This document shows positions 20,927 through 29,584 of a stretch of 64,000 bases of DNA, one piece after another. Source of the DNA: Deferribacter desulfuricans SSM1 (GTDB taxonomy: Bacteria > Chrysiogenota > Deferribacteres > Deferribacterales > Deferribacteraceae); NCBI RefSeq assembly GCF_000010985.1, contig NC_013939.1, positions 496,001 through 560,000 of the forward strand. Reading direction: 5' to 3'. The translations under genes were made by a program, and so were the position numbers. The notes beneath the pieces are model-generated. The model saw only the letters and a list, made by a program, of their open reading frames with translations, was not told where the DNA came from and did no database searches. Position 1 is the stretch's first letter; every line of letters starts with the position of its first letter.

Positions 20927-23263
20927 CTAAAAACTAAAAAATAGCCCGCCTTTTACTTTAAAACCAGTTTCTAAATCATAATACTCATGTATGTTTTCAT
21001 ACGGAACAAAATAAAAATTGTTTTCAATTGGTGGTGGATTGTCTTTAATTGGAACTGATACAACAAATTTATAAAAGTCTGATTTTATACTGTCAAATGC
21101 CTTTTTTCTTTCAAATAAATCCTGTAACTGCCATATTTTTGTATATTCTTCCCATACTTTTTTGGCTTCATTATCAATTTCAATAAAAACATCTTCCTTA
21201 TAGTAGTCTTCTTTTATTAAAACAAAATCTTCAATAGATTTAATCTTGTCTTTTTCTTTTTCTGCTGAAAACTTTAGTGTGTATAGCATTTCTAGCATAT
21301 CTAAGGAGACTTTGTCAGATTTTATTTGCTTTATTTTTTCAAAATACTTATTTACTAAACCTATAAACTCTTTCTCTGAATAAATTTCTTTTTCAAGAAT
21401 TTCATCTGTAGCATTTATCAAAACAGAATCATATATGTATGAACTATAAGATCTGTTATTTTTATCATCAAAAAGTTTTACTATATAAAATTTACCTTTT
21501 TCTTTTTTTCCTTCTCTGTTACACCTACCAGCAGATTGATTTAAACTGTCAAAAGGTGCAAAATCTCTGTAAACAATGTCAAAATCAATATCTACGCCTG
21601 CTTCTACGAGTTGTGTTGAAACTGCAATTCTTTTATTATGGTTTTTCAACTCTTTAATTCTTTTTAGTCTTTCTTTTGGAATAATATGAGTCGATAAAAA
21701 TATTATTTCATCTTTGAAATCTTTTTTAAGAAATTCAAAAAGCATTTTAGCAGAACTTACAGTATTCATTATAAAAAGATAAGTTTTGTTATCTTCTATA
21801 TTTAAATTTGAGTAGAACAGCTCAATAGTCTGCTGTGTTTTATTTATAAAAACATCGTATCGATCTATATGTTCAAAATAATCTTTGCTTGCAAGCTCAA
21901 TATATTTCTTTTTTTCAAAAATCATTGGCTGAGTAGCTGTTGAAAAGATAATATAAAAATTAAATTTTTCTGCCATTCGGCATAATACTTCTTTTATTAG
22001 TAACCAATACTTATGGGGAATAGACTGAATTTCATCTAAAATGGCTACAGAGTTTGCTAATCTATGAAATTTTCTGAGCATTTTATTTTTATTTCCTATG
22101 AGTGAGTAAAAAAACTGTAAAAATGTTGTAGTAATTATTTTAGAATTCCAACCTTCAATTAAAAGCCTTGAAGTATTATAATCAAACTCATCAACTTTTG
22201 ATTTATAGCTAAAACCAGTCAAATGGTGATGTTTTAAAAGAATTGAGCTGTCTAGATTTATGTCGTTTTCTTTTAAAACATTTTCAAAAACACTAAAATT
22301 TTGTTCAATAATAGAAAGGAAAGGCAAGCAGTAGATAATCTTTAGGTTTATTCCTTTTTCTTTTTTTAATTTTTCTGCTATTTTTAAAGCTGTTTTAAAT
22401 GAGATAAGTGTTTTTCCAAGTCCTGTTGGAAGGGTTAAGGTATAAATTTTCTGATTTATATCTATTTCTTTTTCTGCAACTTCTTTGTAGGCTTTTTTCC
22501 TGAGGTTTATAATCTCTGTTTCTTCAAAAGAAAGATTTTTTACGAAATTATCAACGATTTCCGGTTTTATTTGAATGTCTTTAAAAAGTATATTTTTATC
22601 TGTTTTTATACCTACATCTGATTTGTCTGCATCAAGAATTAGAGAAAACATAAAAACTGTATTTATGTAGTAATCAATTGATTTTTCATCTTTGAGTTTT
22701 CTAATAAATCTTCTTATTTTTCTTAAAGTTTGCTTTATTTGCTGAAAATCTATTTCTTCGAAAGAAAAATTGATTAAGTTTTTATCGCAAGTTTCCACAT
22801 TTTGTAGAAAATTTTTAAATTTTTCTTTATCGATTGAGTTTATCTGAGTTTGTAAAATTTTTATATCTTCTTCTTCAATAACTAAATCATTTAAAAAGTC
22901 TTTAAGGTTTGAATGATGGCGTTTAGGTAAAATGTATGACAATGAAAGGAGAAAAGGGTTATCTATATTTTTAGACTTTAAATATCTATCAGTTAAAAAA
23001 AGTCCAGCTATTCCACCCAAATGGGCATGTTTTGTCTCTAATTTATTTTTTAATTCTTTATCACCAAGAATATAATCTTGAAAAAATTGTGTAGATTTTC
23101 CTATGTCATGGGAAAAGGTTATGATTGTTAATATATCTTTTAAAATTTTGTCATTAATAGAAATTTCTGAATAATATTTATTGGCTAATTCTATAACTTG
23201 TGAAGTATGCTTTTCTAACAGCCTGTCAGGATGGGAATGGAGTTTTGAATTAATATACTTCAT
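20927..23263 (-). CDS. cas3: CRISPR-associated nuclease/helicase Cas3 (HD + SF2)
   Basis: Degrades target DNA recruited by Cascade. The 778 residues have an N-terminal HD nuclease domain (SHDIGK at 51-56, KHAHLGG near 78-84, KRHHSN near 114-119) fused to an SF2 helicase. The helicase has Walker A TGLGKT at about 280-285, DEIQ near 410 in place of DEAD/H, the ATQP motif, and QSAGRCNREG as motif VI. All catalytic motifs look intact. It is the last gene of the cas cluster. Its start overlaps the toxin gene by 14 bases, so its translation may depend on the toxin-antitoxin transcript. Confidence 0.97.
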   Translation of the reverse strand: MKYINSKLHSHPDRLLEKHTSQVIELANKYYSEISINDKILKDILTIITFSHDIGKSTQFFQDYILGDKELKNKLETKHAHLGGIAGLFLTDRYLKSKNIDNPFLLSLSYILPKRHHSNLKDFLNDLVIEEEDIKILQTQINSIDKEKFKNFLQNVETCDKNLINFSFEEIDFQQIKQTLRKIRRFIRKLKDEKSIDYYINTVFMFSLILDADKSDVGIKTDKNILFKDIQIKPEIVDNFVKNLSFEETEIINLRKKAYKEVAEKEIDINQKIYTLTLPTGLGKTLISFKTALKIAEKLKKEKGINLKIIYCLPFLSIIEQNFSVFENVLKENDINLDSSILLKHHHLTGFSYKSKVDEFDYNTSRLLIEGWNSKIITTTFLQFFYSLIGNKNKMLRKFHRLANSVAILDEIQSIPHKYWLLIKEVLCRMAEKFNFYIIFSTATQPMIFEKKKYIELASKDYFEHIDRYDVFINKTQQTIELFYSNLNIEDNKTYLFIMNTVSSAKMLFEFLKKDFKDEIIFLSTHIIPKERLKRIKELKNHNKRIAVSTQLVEAGVDIDFDIVYRDFAPFDSLNQSAGRCNREGKKEKGKFYIVKLFDDKNNRSYSSYIYDSVLINATDEILEKEIYSEKEFIGLVNKYFEKIKQIKSDKVSLDMLEMLYTLKFSAEKEKDKIKSIEDFVLIKEDYYKEDVFIEIDNEAKKVWEEYTKIWQLQDLFERKKAFDSIKSDFYKFVVSVPIKDNPPPIENNFYFVPYENIHEYYDLETGFKVKGGLFFSF

Positions 23264-23522
23264 CGTGATGTCCTATATCTATTAAAACTATTTCTTTTTT
23301 TACAATTACAAAAGTTAAAATAATTCTATAGCTCATAGTGATTGAAACTGAATATTTATCTTTAAATTTTCCTTTTAACTTATGAAGTCTTAAAGATGGA
23401 TGATGTGGGTCTAACTCTAAAAGTTTCAAAACTTTTTTATATCTTGGTATTAAATCTTTATGCTTTTTTAAAAATTCTTTTTCTCTTTTTAGATAGATTT
23501 CTGTAAAAACGAGGGAATACAA
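23250..23522 (-). CDS. RelE/YafQ-family mRNA interferase-like toxin
   Basis: The 90-residue basic protein has the RelE/ParE pattern: N-terminal helices (EKEFLKKHKDLIPRYKKVLKLL), the SLRLHKLKGKFKDKYSVSITMSYRIIL core with conserved Leu-Lys-Gly and Arg, and a terminal IDIGHHDEVY strand. YafQ-like toxins end with similar Gly-His-His/Asp-Tyr residues and cleave mRNA at the ribosome. It starts with TTG immediately after the antitoxin stop and overlaps cas3 downstream. No frameshift is visible, so it is likely active. Confidence 0.87.
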   Translation of the reverse strand: MYSLVFTEIYLKREKEFLKKHKDLIPRYKKVLKLLELDPHHPSLRLHKLKGKFKDKYSVSITMSYRIILTFVIVKKEIVLIDIGHHDEVY

Positions 23523-23771
23523 CTAAATACCTAACCTCTGGAAATGTTCTTCTGCAGTTTCTTTTATATATCTTCCTTTTTTATAATCTTCTTCTGCTTC
23601 TTTAATAATCTTATCAAGTTCTGCTTCTTTTAATTTCTCATATTCTTCAACGGGAAGGATTACAAATTTCTTTTTTCCTCTTACAGTAATGAAAACTTCG
23701 TTATATTTTTTTATAAGTTTTTCAACGAATGAAATTCCTTTTGTTTTTAAATCATTAGCTGATAATATCAT
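23523..23771 (-). CDS. Phd/YefM-like antitoxin
   Basis: The 82 residues have an N-terminal Phd/YefM DNA-binding fold (SANDLKTKGISFVEKLIKKYNEVFITVRGKKKFVILPVEEYEKLKE) and a charged C-terminal tail (DYKKGRYIKETAEEHFQRLGI) of the kind that wraps the partner toxin. It has its own ribosome site (AGAGG), a TATAAA -10, and a perfect palindrome upstream, consistent with autorepression. It lies between cas5 and the toxin. Confidence 0.85.
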   Translation of the reverse strand: MILSANDLKTKGISFVEKLIKKYNEVFITVRGKKKFVILPVEEYEKLKEAELDKIIKEAEEDYKKGRYIKETAEEHFQRLGI

Positions 23772-23780
23772 AAAAACCTC

Positions 23781-23815
23781 TTTATAGCATTTACATTAAT
23801 ACTAAATATAGTATT
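23781..23815 (-). promoter_or_regulatory. toxin-antitoxin promoter and operator
   Basis: The minus-strand -10 TATAAA is at 23786-23781. AATACTA-N4-TAGTATT at 23798-23815 is a perfect seven-base-arm palindrome covering the -35 position, the expected place for antitoxin/toxin complex binding. It lies in the 71-base gap between cas5 and the antitoxin. Confidence 0.65.
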
Positions 23816-23842
23816 TTCTTATTACTTTGTAAAGTTTATAAT

Positions 23843-24535
23843 TTAAAAGAAAGAAACGATTTTATCTTCAATTTTATAGCAATTTTTGAAATTACCTTCT
23901 AACTTTTGACCGTTAAGCTCCATGATTACATCTTCATATTTTAAAACCTCTCTATTTTGGTTCATATCTATTGGGAGTTTTTCTTTAAAATATTTTTTCC
24001 CTTCTTCAACTTCTATATTTTCAACATTTTTTGAAAGAATTGCCGAATTTACAAAGTCAGCATTACCAGTAGGTTCTGCTTTAAAAGCTCCTATATATTT
24101 GAAATTTGCAAGCAAATTTGCAAGTCCTAAAGATAAAGTGTAGTAAGTTTCTTTATTTTTAACTCTCTGAATTAGTTTATTAAACAAATCTTCATTATTG
24201 ATGTTTACATAAAATCTGTACGCTGGATTTCTTAGAAATTCTGTTTTTATCTGCGTTCTTGACTTTATTAAATGAAAACTGTTAGAGTTTTTAGTATCAA
24301 TTAGGTTTATTGTCATTCTTGTTTTCTTTATAGGATTTAATATTTGAATGGCTATTTTAGTAGTTTTAACATTTAGATATTGAAGATACTCATTTTTTCC
24401 AAATCCTAAAATCGCTCCTAACATTCCATAAACTGCTGTAGGTGGTGGAACAGAAAATGTCAATGGTGAAGATGTTGTATAAAACTTTTTAAAATGTCCA
24501 AAATCTCCCCAAATATCAAAGACTAATACTTTCAT
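23843..24535 (-). CDS. cas5: Cas5 (type I-B)
   Basis: Cascade subunit that caps the 5' handle of crRNA. The 230 residues begin KVLVFDIWGDFGHFKKFYTTSSP and continue with the typical Cas5 glycine-rich PPPTAVYGMLGAILGF (about 30-45). A second beta-rich part includes NPIKKTRMTINLIDTKN. The start codon overlaps the stop of a 16-codon remnant frame (ATGA). In standard I-B operons cas5 directly follows cas7; here a broken nucleotidyltransferase gene separates them. Confidence 0.92.
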   Translation of the reverse strand: MKVLVFDIWGDFGHFKKFYTTSSPLTFSVPPPTAVYGMLGAILGFGKNEYLQYLNVKTTKIAIQILNPIKKTRMTINLIDTKNSNSFHLIKSRTQIKTEFLRNPAYRFYVNINNEDLFNKLIQRVKNKETYYTLSLGLANLLANFKYIGAFKAEPTGNADFVNSAILSKNVENIEVEEGKKYFKEKLPIDMNQNREVLKYEDVIMELNGQKLEGNFKNCYKIEDKIVSFF

Positions 24536-24582
24536 TTATCAAATTCCTTTTTAGAAAAAAATTTATATTCTCGTTCAGACAT
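24532..24582 (-). pseudogene. short remnant frame, possible HEPN (DUF86) start
   Basis: A 16-codon frame (MSEREYKFFSKKEFDK) begins inside the end of the repaired nucleotidyltransferase frame and stops in the cas5 start. HEPN/DUF86 partners of MNT proteins often begin with a similar Ser-x-Arg-x-Tyr-Lys pattern in just this overlapping position. I suggest the rest of a HEPN toxin gene was deleted. The match is short and tentative. Confidence 0.35.
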
Positions 24583-24872
24583 TTATTGCCTCTCCATATA
24601 TATATTTTTTCAATTCTTTTCTTACAGCTTCTTTTATTACTAAATCTACTTTCTTTCCAAACAATTCTTCCAAATAAAATTTCAATCCCATATAGTTTAT
24701 AAAATGTTTTCTTCCCTTTTTCAAACTCTACTAATATATCAATATCGCTATCTGGAGTTTGTTCTCCTCTAACATAAGAGCCAAAAATATATAAATTCTT
24801 AACTCCAAACCTTTCTTTTATCTCTTTTTTATGCTTCTTCAAAAGCTGTTTAATATCTTCTAATGTCTTCAT
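24575..24872 (-). pseudogene. MNT-type nucleotidyltransferase (MntA-like), frameshifted
   Basis: The first 54 or so residues are a clear minimal nucleotidyltransferase: IFGSYVRGEQTPDSDIDILVEF with the GS-x9-D-x-D catalytic pattern. After VEFEKG the open frame turns to non-homologous sequence and ends at 24516. Dropping one base in the A/G-rich run near 24713-24721 restores a family-like end (YMGLKFYLEELFGKKVDLV ... YIYGEAINV) stopping at 24575. So the gene is broken by a single-base insertion, or the base is a sequencing error. MNT proteins are antitoxins that AMPylate HEPN ribonucleases. It sits between cas7 and cas5. Confidence 0.8.
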
Positions 24873-24886
24873 AGTTTAAAATAAAT

Positions 24887-25792
24887 CTAAATTTCTATTT
24901 TTTCAAAGTTTATTTTCTCTGAAGAAAAATCTTTATTCAGTCTTAAATTTCTGTCAATTTTATATAAAACTTTTTCAATTTTATCTGCTTCTTCTTCTAA
25001 TGCATATATGAGTTCATCAATATTCAGAATAAAGTCATCAGTGCTTCTAAGCTCTTCATCTGCTTTTTCAGATTCGAGTTTTATATATCTGTGTAATTCT
25101 CCAATATGTGAATGAACCTCATTTTTATAAATAACTTCTATTAGGAGTCTTGGTATTTGTTCGTTTTTTGAGCGGGTGATAAGATTTTTTGTTCCTTCCC
25201 ACATCCCTTTTTTTAGATATTCTAAGTCTGTATCTGTTAATTTTGTTGTTTTTGCAGCATTTTCGTTTGCAACTCCATGAAATGCTATTAGAGAATAGGG
25301 CAAAATCCATTCTTCTCTGAATGTTTTTTGTTCTTTCCCAGCTGTTGAGGCAAAAGCACCTGTCCCTTTGATATATTCTAGCTTTACTCTATGAAGTGAT
25401 TGTCCCATATTAAACTGAACTGCACCTGTATAGGTAATTGAACTATCTTTGTTTTTCCCAGTTGTAATAGGGATTGTACCACCAAACAGTCTGACATCGA
25501 TACACTCATTTAATATTTTTTCAGGATTATTTTCAAAATCTTTTGCTCTTGCTTTTGCATCTTGGATTTTACCATTTTCATCAGCAATTTCTCTAACAAA
25601 AATTTCCAGTCCCTCAAAATCTTTTAAATAGTCCCTTATAGTTCTTTTCAGTCTTACATCTGTAACGATATTTTTCCCAGTTTCTTCATCAATTCGTGGT
25701 TTGTTTTCATCATTTGGATCTCCGTTTGGGTTAGCAAAGCTAACATCATATAAAAATAGATATTCTCTTCGATTTTTAATAATTTCACTCAT
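24887..25792 (-). CDS. cas7: Cas7 (Csh2 family, type I-B)
   Basis: Backbone subunit of Cascade that coats the crRNA spacer. The 301 residues start with the Csh2 signature (REYLFLYDVSFANPNGDPNDENKPRID, about 9-35), then VTDVRLKRTIRDYL and GAVQFNMGQSLHRV, with the HGVANENAAKTT stretch near the middle. A good AAGGAG site precedes the ATG. It follows cas8b by 42 bases. Confidence 0.96.
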   Translation of the reverse strand: MSEIIKNRREYLFLYDVSFANPNGDPNDENKPRIDEETGKNIVTDVRLKRTIRDYLKDFEGLEIFVREIADENGKIQDAKARAKDFENNPEKILNECIDVRLFGGTIPITTGKNKDSSITYTGAVQFNMGQSLHRVKLEYIKGTGAFASTAGKEQKTFREEWILPYSLIAFHGVANENAAKTTKLTDTDLEYLKKGMWEGTKNLITRSKNEQIPRLLIEVIYKNEVHSHIGELHRYIKLESEKADEELRSTDDFILNIDELIYALEEEADKIEKVLYKIDRNLRLNKDFSSEKINFEKIEI

Positions 25793-25834
25793 GACCTTAC
25801 TCCTTTTTTTTATAATTTTACTATAAAAATTATT

Positions 25835-27511
25835 TCATTCTTCTTTTTCATAAATAATATTTGCAACTTCTTTTGATAGTGCCATTCCAGAAGCAAAATA
25901 GAAATTTATTTCATCTATTGTTAAACCAAATTTTTCTTGAGCTAAAAATTCTTTTGATATTTCCTTTGTTAATTCTTGTTTACCTTTATCAAATCTTTCA
26001 TATTCCATAAGCTTGTTAATCACTTTAGGTAGTAAACCTTTTATATTCTCTTCATTCATTTTTAGACCTTTAAGATTTTTAAAAAAAGGTGTGCTTTCTC
26101 TTTCCTGTCCTTGAATGTTTAAAAGCATCTGAGTTAAAGCTCCAAGTAAGAAAATACCTCTTTTAGCAGGAGTATTTAAAGATTTTCCTACTTTTTCGAA
26201 AATCTTATCGAATTTTGTCTTTTCCATTTTATTCTCCTCACAGTTTATTAAACAAAGCTCTTCAAAAAAATTAATATTCATTAGAGCATCTATTACTGTA
26301 TAGTTGAAATTTTTATTATTTAAAAAATCACTTCTTATTTTTCTGTTAAATATTTGAATAAGAGTTTTAAAATTGAGCTTACCACTTCTAAAAATTTTAT
26401 CTATTACTTCAAAAAAAAGCTTATCAAACTCTTTTAAAAATTCATTAAGTTTAGCAAAAGTGTAATTTTGCTCAAAAATTCTGTCAATTTTGGTTTTTGT
26501 CTCATATATGAAATGAATTCTTGAGGGAAAAACATCTTCTATTAAAAGCAAAATTCTCTCTGCTGCATTATCTTTTTTTAGGAACAGAAAATAAAAGCTC
26601 ACAACATCTTTATAATCTTTGATAATATCAAGGATTTCTTCTTTGTCTCCAGTTATTGTTTTTCTTTGCTCATTTGTCAGTTTTTGGATTTTTTCTTCTG
26701 AGGTTAAAATCTCATTTATTTCATCAAGAGCCTCAGGAACATTAAGAATCATTTTTGGAATGAGATAATAGGTTTTACTGTAAAAGTTATATTTGAGGTG
26801 TTCTTCTACAAATTTTTTGGCAAAATCCACTTTTAAAAAGCACTTCTCACAAATAGGGAAATTCTTCCAAGCCTCTTTTTTGTTAAATCCGCCTGTGATG
26901 TAGCATTCTTTATCAAGGGTGTAAAATTTGTAAATTTGTGAAGTTGTAAACACTTCTTCTTTTTTCTCTCCACAGACGCTGCAAACTGCATCTTTTTTTG
27001 AAATCTCTTTTATTTTATTTAAATAATCTTCAAGTAAAATTTTCTTAAAGTCTGGATTTTCTATTTCATAGAGATATTTTCCATCAATTTTAATAGTTAA
27101 AATTTTGTTATCTTTTGTTTGTTGATTTAGTTCTTCTAATTTTTTAATAATTTCATCTTTGTTTTTTACAAGTTCATTATAAATGTTTTTAATTTCTATG
27201 ATGTTGTTGTGACCTTCAAGCCATTTCAGAAGTTTTTTTGTAAATGTTTTTTCTGGTTCTGTAACTCTTGAAGTTGGGGAAAAATCAGGTGCGTTTGAGC
27301 CAGAAGCTCTTTTATAAAGGTAAATATAAGGAGATTCAGCTTTAAACTCTTCTACTGAAAGTTTTTGAAAATTCAAATCCTTATCAAACTCTAATGCCCA
27401 GACTACTTTGTATGTTCCGCTGCTATCAGGATTTTCTATAAGAATATCAATCGGAGTTTTATTTTCCTTTTCTAAAAGTATCTCTCCTAAATCTTTAATA
27501 GCTGTCAACAT
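25835..27511 (-). CDS. cas8b: Cas8b (Csh1-like large Cascade subunit)
   Basis: The 558-residue large subunit is expected to recognise the PAM and recruit Cas3. The N-terminal half has a zinc-finger-like arrangement (CSVCGEKKEEV then FPICEKCFLKVDFAKKF, about residues 185-235), a feature of Cas8b/Csh1/TM1802 proteins. The rest is helical, ending KEVANIIYEKEE. Identification rests on the zinc motif, length and position between cas6 and cas7; Cas8 sequences diverge quickly. Confidence 0.9.
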   Translation of the reverse strand: MLTAIKDLGEILLEKENKTPIDILIENPDSSGTYKVVWALEFDKDLNFQKLSVEEFKAESPYIYLYKRASGSNAPDFSPTSRVTEPEKTFTKKLLKWLEGHNNIIEIKNIYNELVKNKDEIIKKLEELNQQTKDNKILTIKIDGKYLYEIENPDFKKILLEDYLNKIKEISKKDAVCSVCGEKKEEVFTTSQIYKFYTLDKECYITGGFNKKEAWKNFPICEKCFLKVDFAKKFVEEHLKYNFYSKTYYLIPKMILNVPEALDEINEILTSEEKIQKLTNEQRKTITGDKEEILDIIKDYKDVVSFYFLFLKKDNAAERILLLIEDVFPSRIHFIYETKTKIDRIFEQNYTFAKLNEFLKEFDKLFFEVIDKIFRSGKLNFKTLIQIFNRKIRSDFLNNKNFNYTVIDALMNINFFEELCLINCEENKMEKTKFDKIFEKVGKSLNTPAKRGIFLLGALTQMLLNIQGQERESTPFFKNLKGLKMNEENIKGLLPKVINKLMEYERFDKGKQELTKEISKEFLAQEKFGLTIDEINFYFASGMALSKEVANIIYEKEE

Positions 27512-28271
27512 ATTTTTCCCTTTTTATTGTATTATTTAATATTTCTACCATTCCAAAACCTTGGGAGTTTTTCGCTCCAAGACCTGCGTCATAAACAGTT
27601 TTAAAAAGTTCAGGGATTGTTTTTATCTTAAAAGTTCCTTCATAGGCTTCTATTGGAAAATCTTTGTATTTGAATAATACTTTTTTTGTTTTTATTGGCT
27701 GTATTTCAATTGGAAACTCTGAAATCTCTTCACCTGTAATGATTTCAAATTTTTTTCTTAGATTTTCTTTTATTAAATATTGGAATTCAGGTTCACTTGG
27801 TGAGTAGTATCTATAATATTTTTTTCCATTTTCAAAAGTTTTATAAGCAGTTATTGGAGATAATGTTTTTATTATAAAATCTTCTTCAAAGTATGGGTTT
27901 TGGAGAACTTCTATACTTTCAAGATAAAGTGGATTTTTACCTAAAAAAATATTTTCTTTTTTCAAAAATGTTTCCCCCCAATTTTTTGTAAAGTCATTTA
28001 TAGCCGAAGAAATAAAAATAGTTATTGGAGTTTTATATTTAATTTTTGTGATTTTACTTTTTTCTCTGATAAGCTCAAAATATTTGGATTGAATTTTTGA
28101 GAAAGTAAATAGTTTAAACTGCCTTTTGTAATAAAAAAAGCCAATTTCATGAAGAAAATTTGCAAGTGGAGTAGGAAGATTATTATAAAACATACTTTGA
28201 AGTAAATAATTGTGATGAATAGGCAAAATTATATATTCGTTATCAGAATTAAATAAAAGCTTTATTTTCAT
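27495..28271 (-). CDS. cas6: Cas6 pre-crRNA endoribonuclease
   Basis: Cuts pre-crRNA within each repeat and leaves the ATTGAAAC handle. The 258 residues have two RAMP-type halves and the C-terminal glycine-rich loop (GLGAKNSQGFGMVEIL) characteristic of Cas6. A His in the N-terminal part (LPIHHNYLLQS, about 17-27) is a candidate catalytic residue. The gene has a private promoter whose -10 lies six bases before the ATG, so interference genes may be expressed separately from cas4-1-2. Confidence 0.94.
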   Translation of the reverse strand: MKIKLLFNSDNEYIILPIHHNYLLQSMFYNNLPTPLANFLHEIGFFYYKRQFKLFTFSKIQSKYFELIREKSKITKIKYKTPITIFISSAINDFTKNWGETFLKKENIFLGKNPLYLESIEVLQNPYFEEDFIIKTLSPITAYKTFENGKKYYRYYSPSEPEFQYLIKENLRKKFEIITGEEISEFPIEIQPIKTKKVLFKYKDFPIEAYEGTFKIKTIPELFKTVYDAGLGAKNSQGFGMVEILNNTIKREKYVDSY

Positions 28272-28277
28272 AATAAT

Positions 28278-28305
28278 ATTTTAACATATACTTTTAACTT
28301 TTCAA
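28278..28305 (-). promoter_or_regulatory. cas6 promoter (leaderless type)
   Basis: Minus strand TTGAAA (28305-28300), 16 bases, TAAAAT (28283-28278), then six bases and the cas6 ATG (28271). There is no Shine-Dalgarno sequence between. Confidence 0.55.
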
Positions 28306-28315
28306 CAATAGTTGA

Positions 28316-28582
28316 TTAAAAAAATAAATCTTCATGTGAAGGCTTTGATATACCGATAGAATCTCTTTCATAATATTTTTTTGTTCTGAATTTATAAATC
28401 AATACAGAGTCTTCATTTTCATCCATTATATCTTTTAATTCGTCAGTAAGTATACGGAGATTTGCTTCTGTTATTTCTCCTTCGAAAACGCTATTTTGAA
28501 CCCAAGTTAAATATTTTTTGCAAGTTTTATGAAATTTTTGCACCCTTTTTTCATTTGCATCATATACTAATATTATAAACAT
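28316..28582 (-). CDS. cas2: Cas2 spacer-acquisition protein
   Basis: The 88 residues have a ferredoxin-like fold with the N-terminal beta strand IILVYDANEKRVQKFHKTCKKYL carrying the conserved Asp8. The middle is WVQNSVFEGEIT, and the end has a SIGISKPSHEDLFF tail. It forms the Cas1-Cas2 integrase scaffold. It begins four bases after cas1. Confidence 0.97.
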   Translation of the reverse strand: MFIILVYDANEKRVQKFHKTCKKYLTWVQNSVFEGEITEANLRILTDELKDIMDENEDSVLIYKFRTKKYYERDSIGISKPSHEDLFF

Positions 28583-28585
28583 TTA

Positions 28586-29578
28586 TCACCAATTAGTTAT
28601 AAATGGTTTGTAAATATCTTCTTTTAAAAAGTGTTTATAAAGTTTGTAACACTCTAATCTGATAAGTTTTCTATAAGAAACTTTTCCTATATTTTTATAA
28701 TTTATTGTTGTAGCTAATTTTTCTTCAAATAATTTTATAAAGATTTGTCTTCCTTTTTCGTTTAAATAAGTAAAATCAATTTCTTGTTCAAAATGTTTTA
28801 GCTGTATTTGCTTTTTGTTAATGAGGCTAAAAATTACTCTATCAACTATTATTGGTTTGAAAACTTCAGCTAAATCCAAATTTAAACTAAAACTGCGTTG
28901 GTTGGTTTCGTGGAGATAGCCGATTCTAGGGTCAAGATGTGTTCTATAAATTTGAGATAGAATTGTAGTATATATCAGTGAGTTGCCAAAACTTATTAGG
29001 GCATTTATTGGGTTTTCGGGTGGTCTTTTAGTCCTTTTATCGAAATAAAAATCTTCAAAGTTTAAGATTACATTAAAGGCATCATAATATATTTTTCTTA
29101 TTTCACCCTCGAGAGCCATTAAAGATGAGATACTTGATTTATTGTTTATTTTTTTTGATTTTTCTTCTATTTGTTCAATATATGGTGTTATTTTTTCTAA
29201 TTTTGTTTTTTTATAGTAATTGAGATTTTTTAAAATGTTTGATAATCCTCCACTTACAAAACTTTTTGCTAAAAATAGTCGTTCTTCTTTATTTAAATAA
29301 AATTCTGCTTGTTTCAAAATTATGATGCCGGCATTTAAGTATTCTCTTGGATAATAACTTCCAATGTAATATCCATAGTAGTTGTAAAAGTATAAAGGTA
29401 TTTTGTTTTTTGTTAAAAATTCAAGCGCTCTTTTATTTATATCGATTTCACCAAAAACATGTATTTCAGATACTGCATTTATTGGTATTGTCTTTTTTTC
29501 GTTATCCTTGATGAAAAATAAGGTGTTATCTTTTCTTTTTAATTCGCCGTCATTAAATATATATATTGGTTTCTTCAT
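28586..29578 (-). CDS. cas1: Cas1 integrase (type I-B)
   Basis: Catalyses spacer insertion at the leader-repeat junction. The 330 residues show ALEGEIRKIYYDAF (metal-binding Glu), PENPINALISFGNSLIYT, and LHETNQRSFSLNLDLAEVFKPIIVDR with the metal-binding His and Asp/Glu. The N-terminal beta domain starts PIYIFNDGELKRKDNTLFF. All active-site motifs are intact, so acquisition is presumably functional. Confidence 0.98.
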   Translation of the reverse strand: MKKPIYIFNDGELKRKDNTLFFIKDNEKKTIPINAVSEIHVFGEIDINKRALEFLTKNKIPLYFYNYYGYYIGSYYPREYLNAGIIILKQAEFYLNKEERLFLAKSFVSGGLSNILKNLNYYKKTKLEKITPYIEQIEEKSKKINNKSSISSLMALEGEIRKIYYDAFNVILNFEDFYFDKRTKRPPENPINALISFGNSLIYTTILSQIYRTHLDPRIGYLHETNQRSFSLNLDLAEVFKPIIVDRVIFSLINKKQIQLKHFEQEIDFTYLNEKGRQIFIKLFEEKLATTINYKNIGKVSYRKLIRLECYKLYKHFLKEDIYKPFITNW

Positions 29579-29584
29579 GATGTT

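Noticed and set aside
24516-24574. C-terminal tail of the nucleotidyltransferase frame as an extended domain
   Set aside because: It is out-of-frame sequence after the indel; the family-like end is in the other frame.
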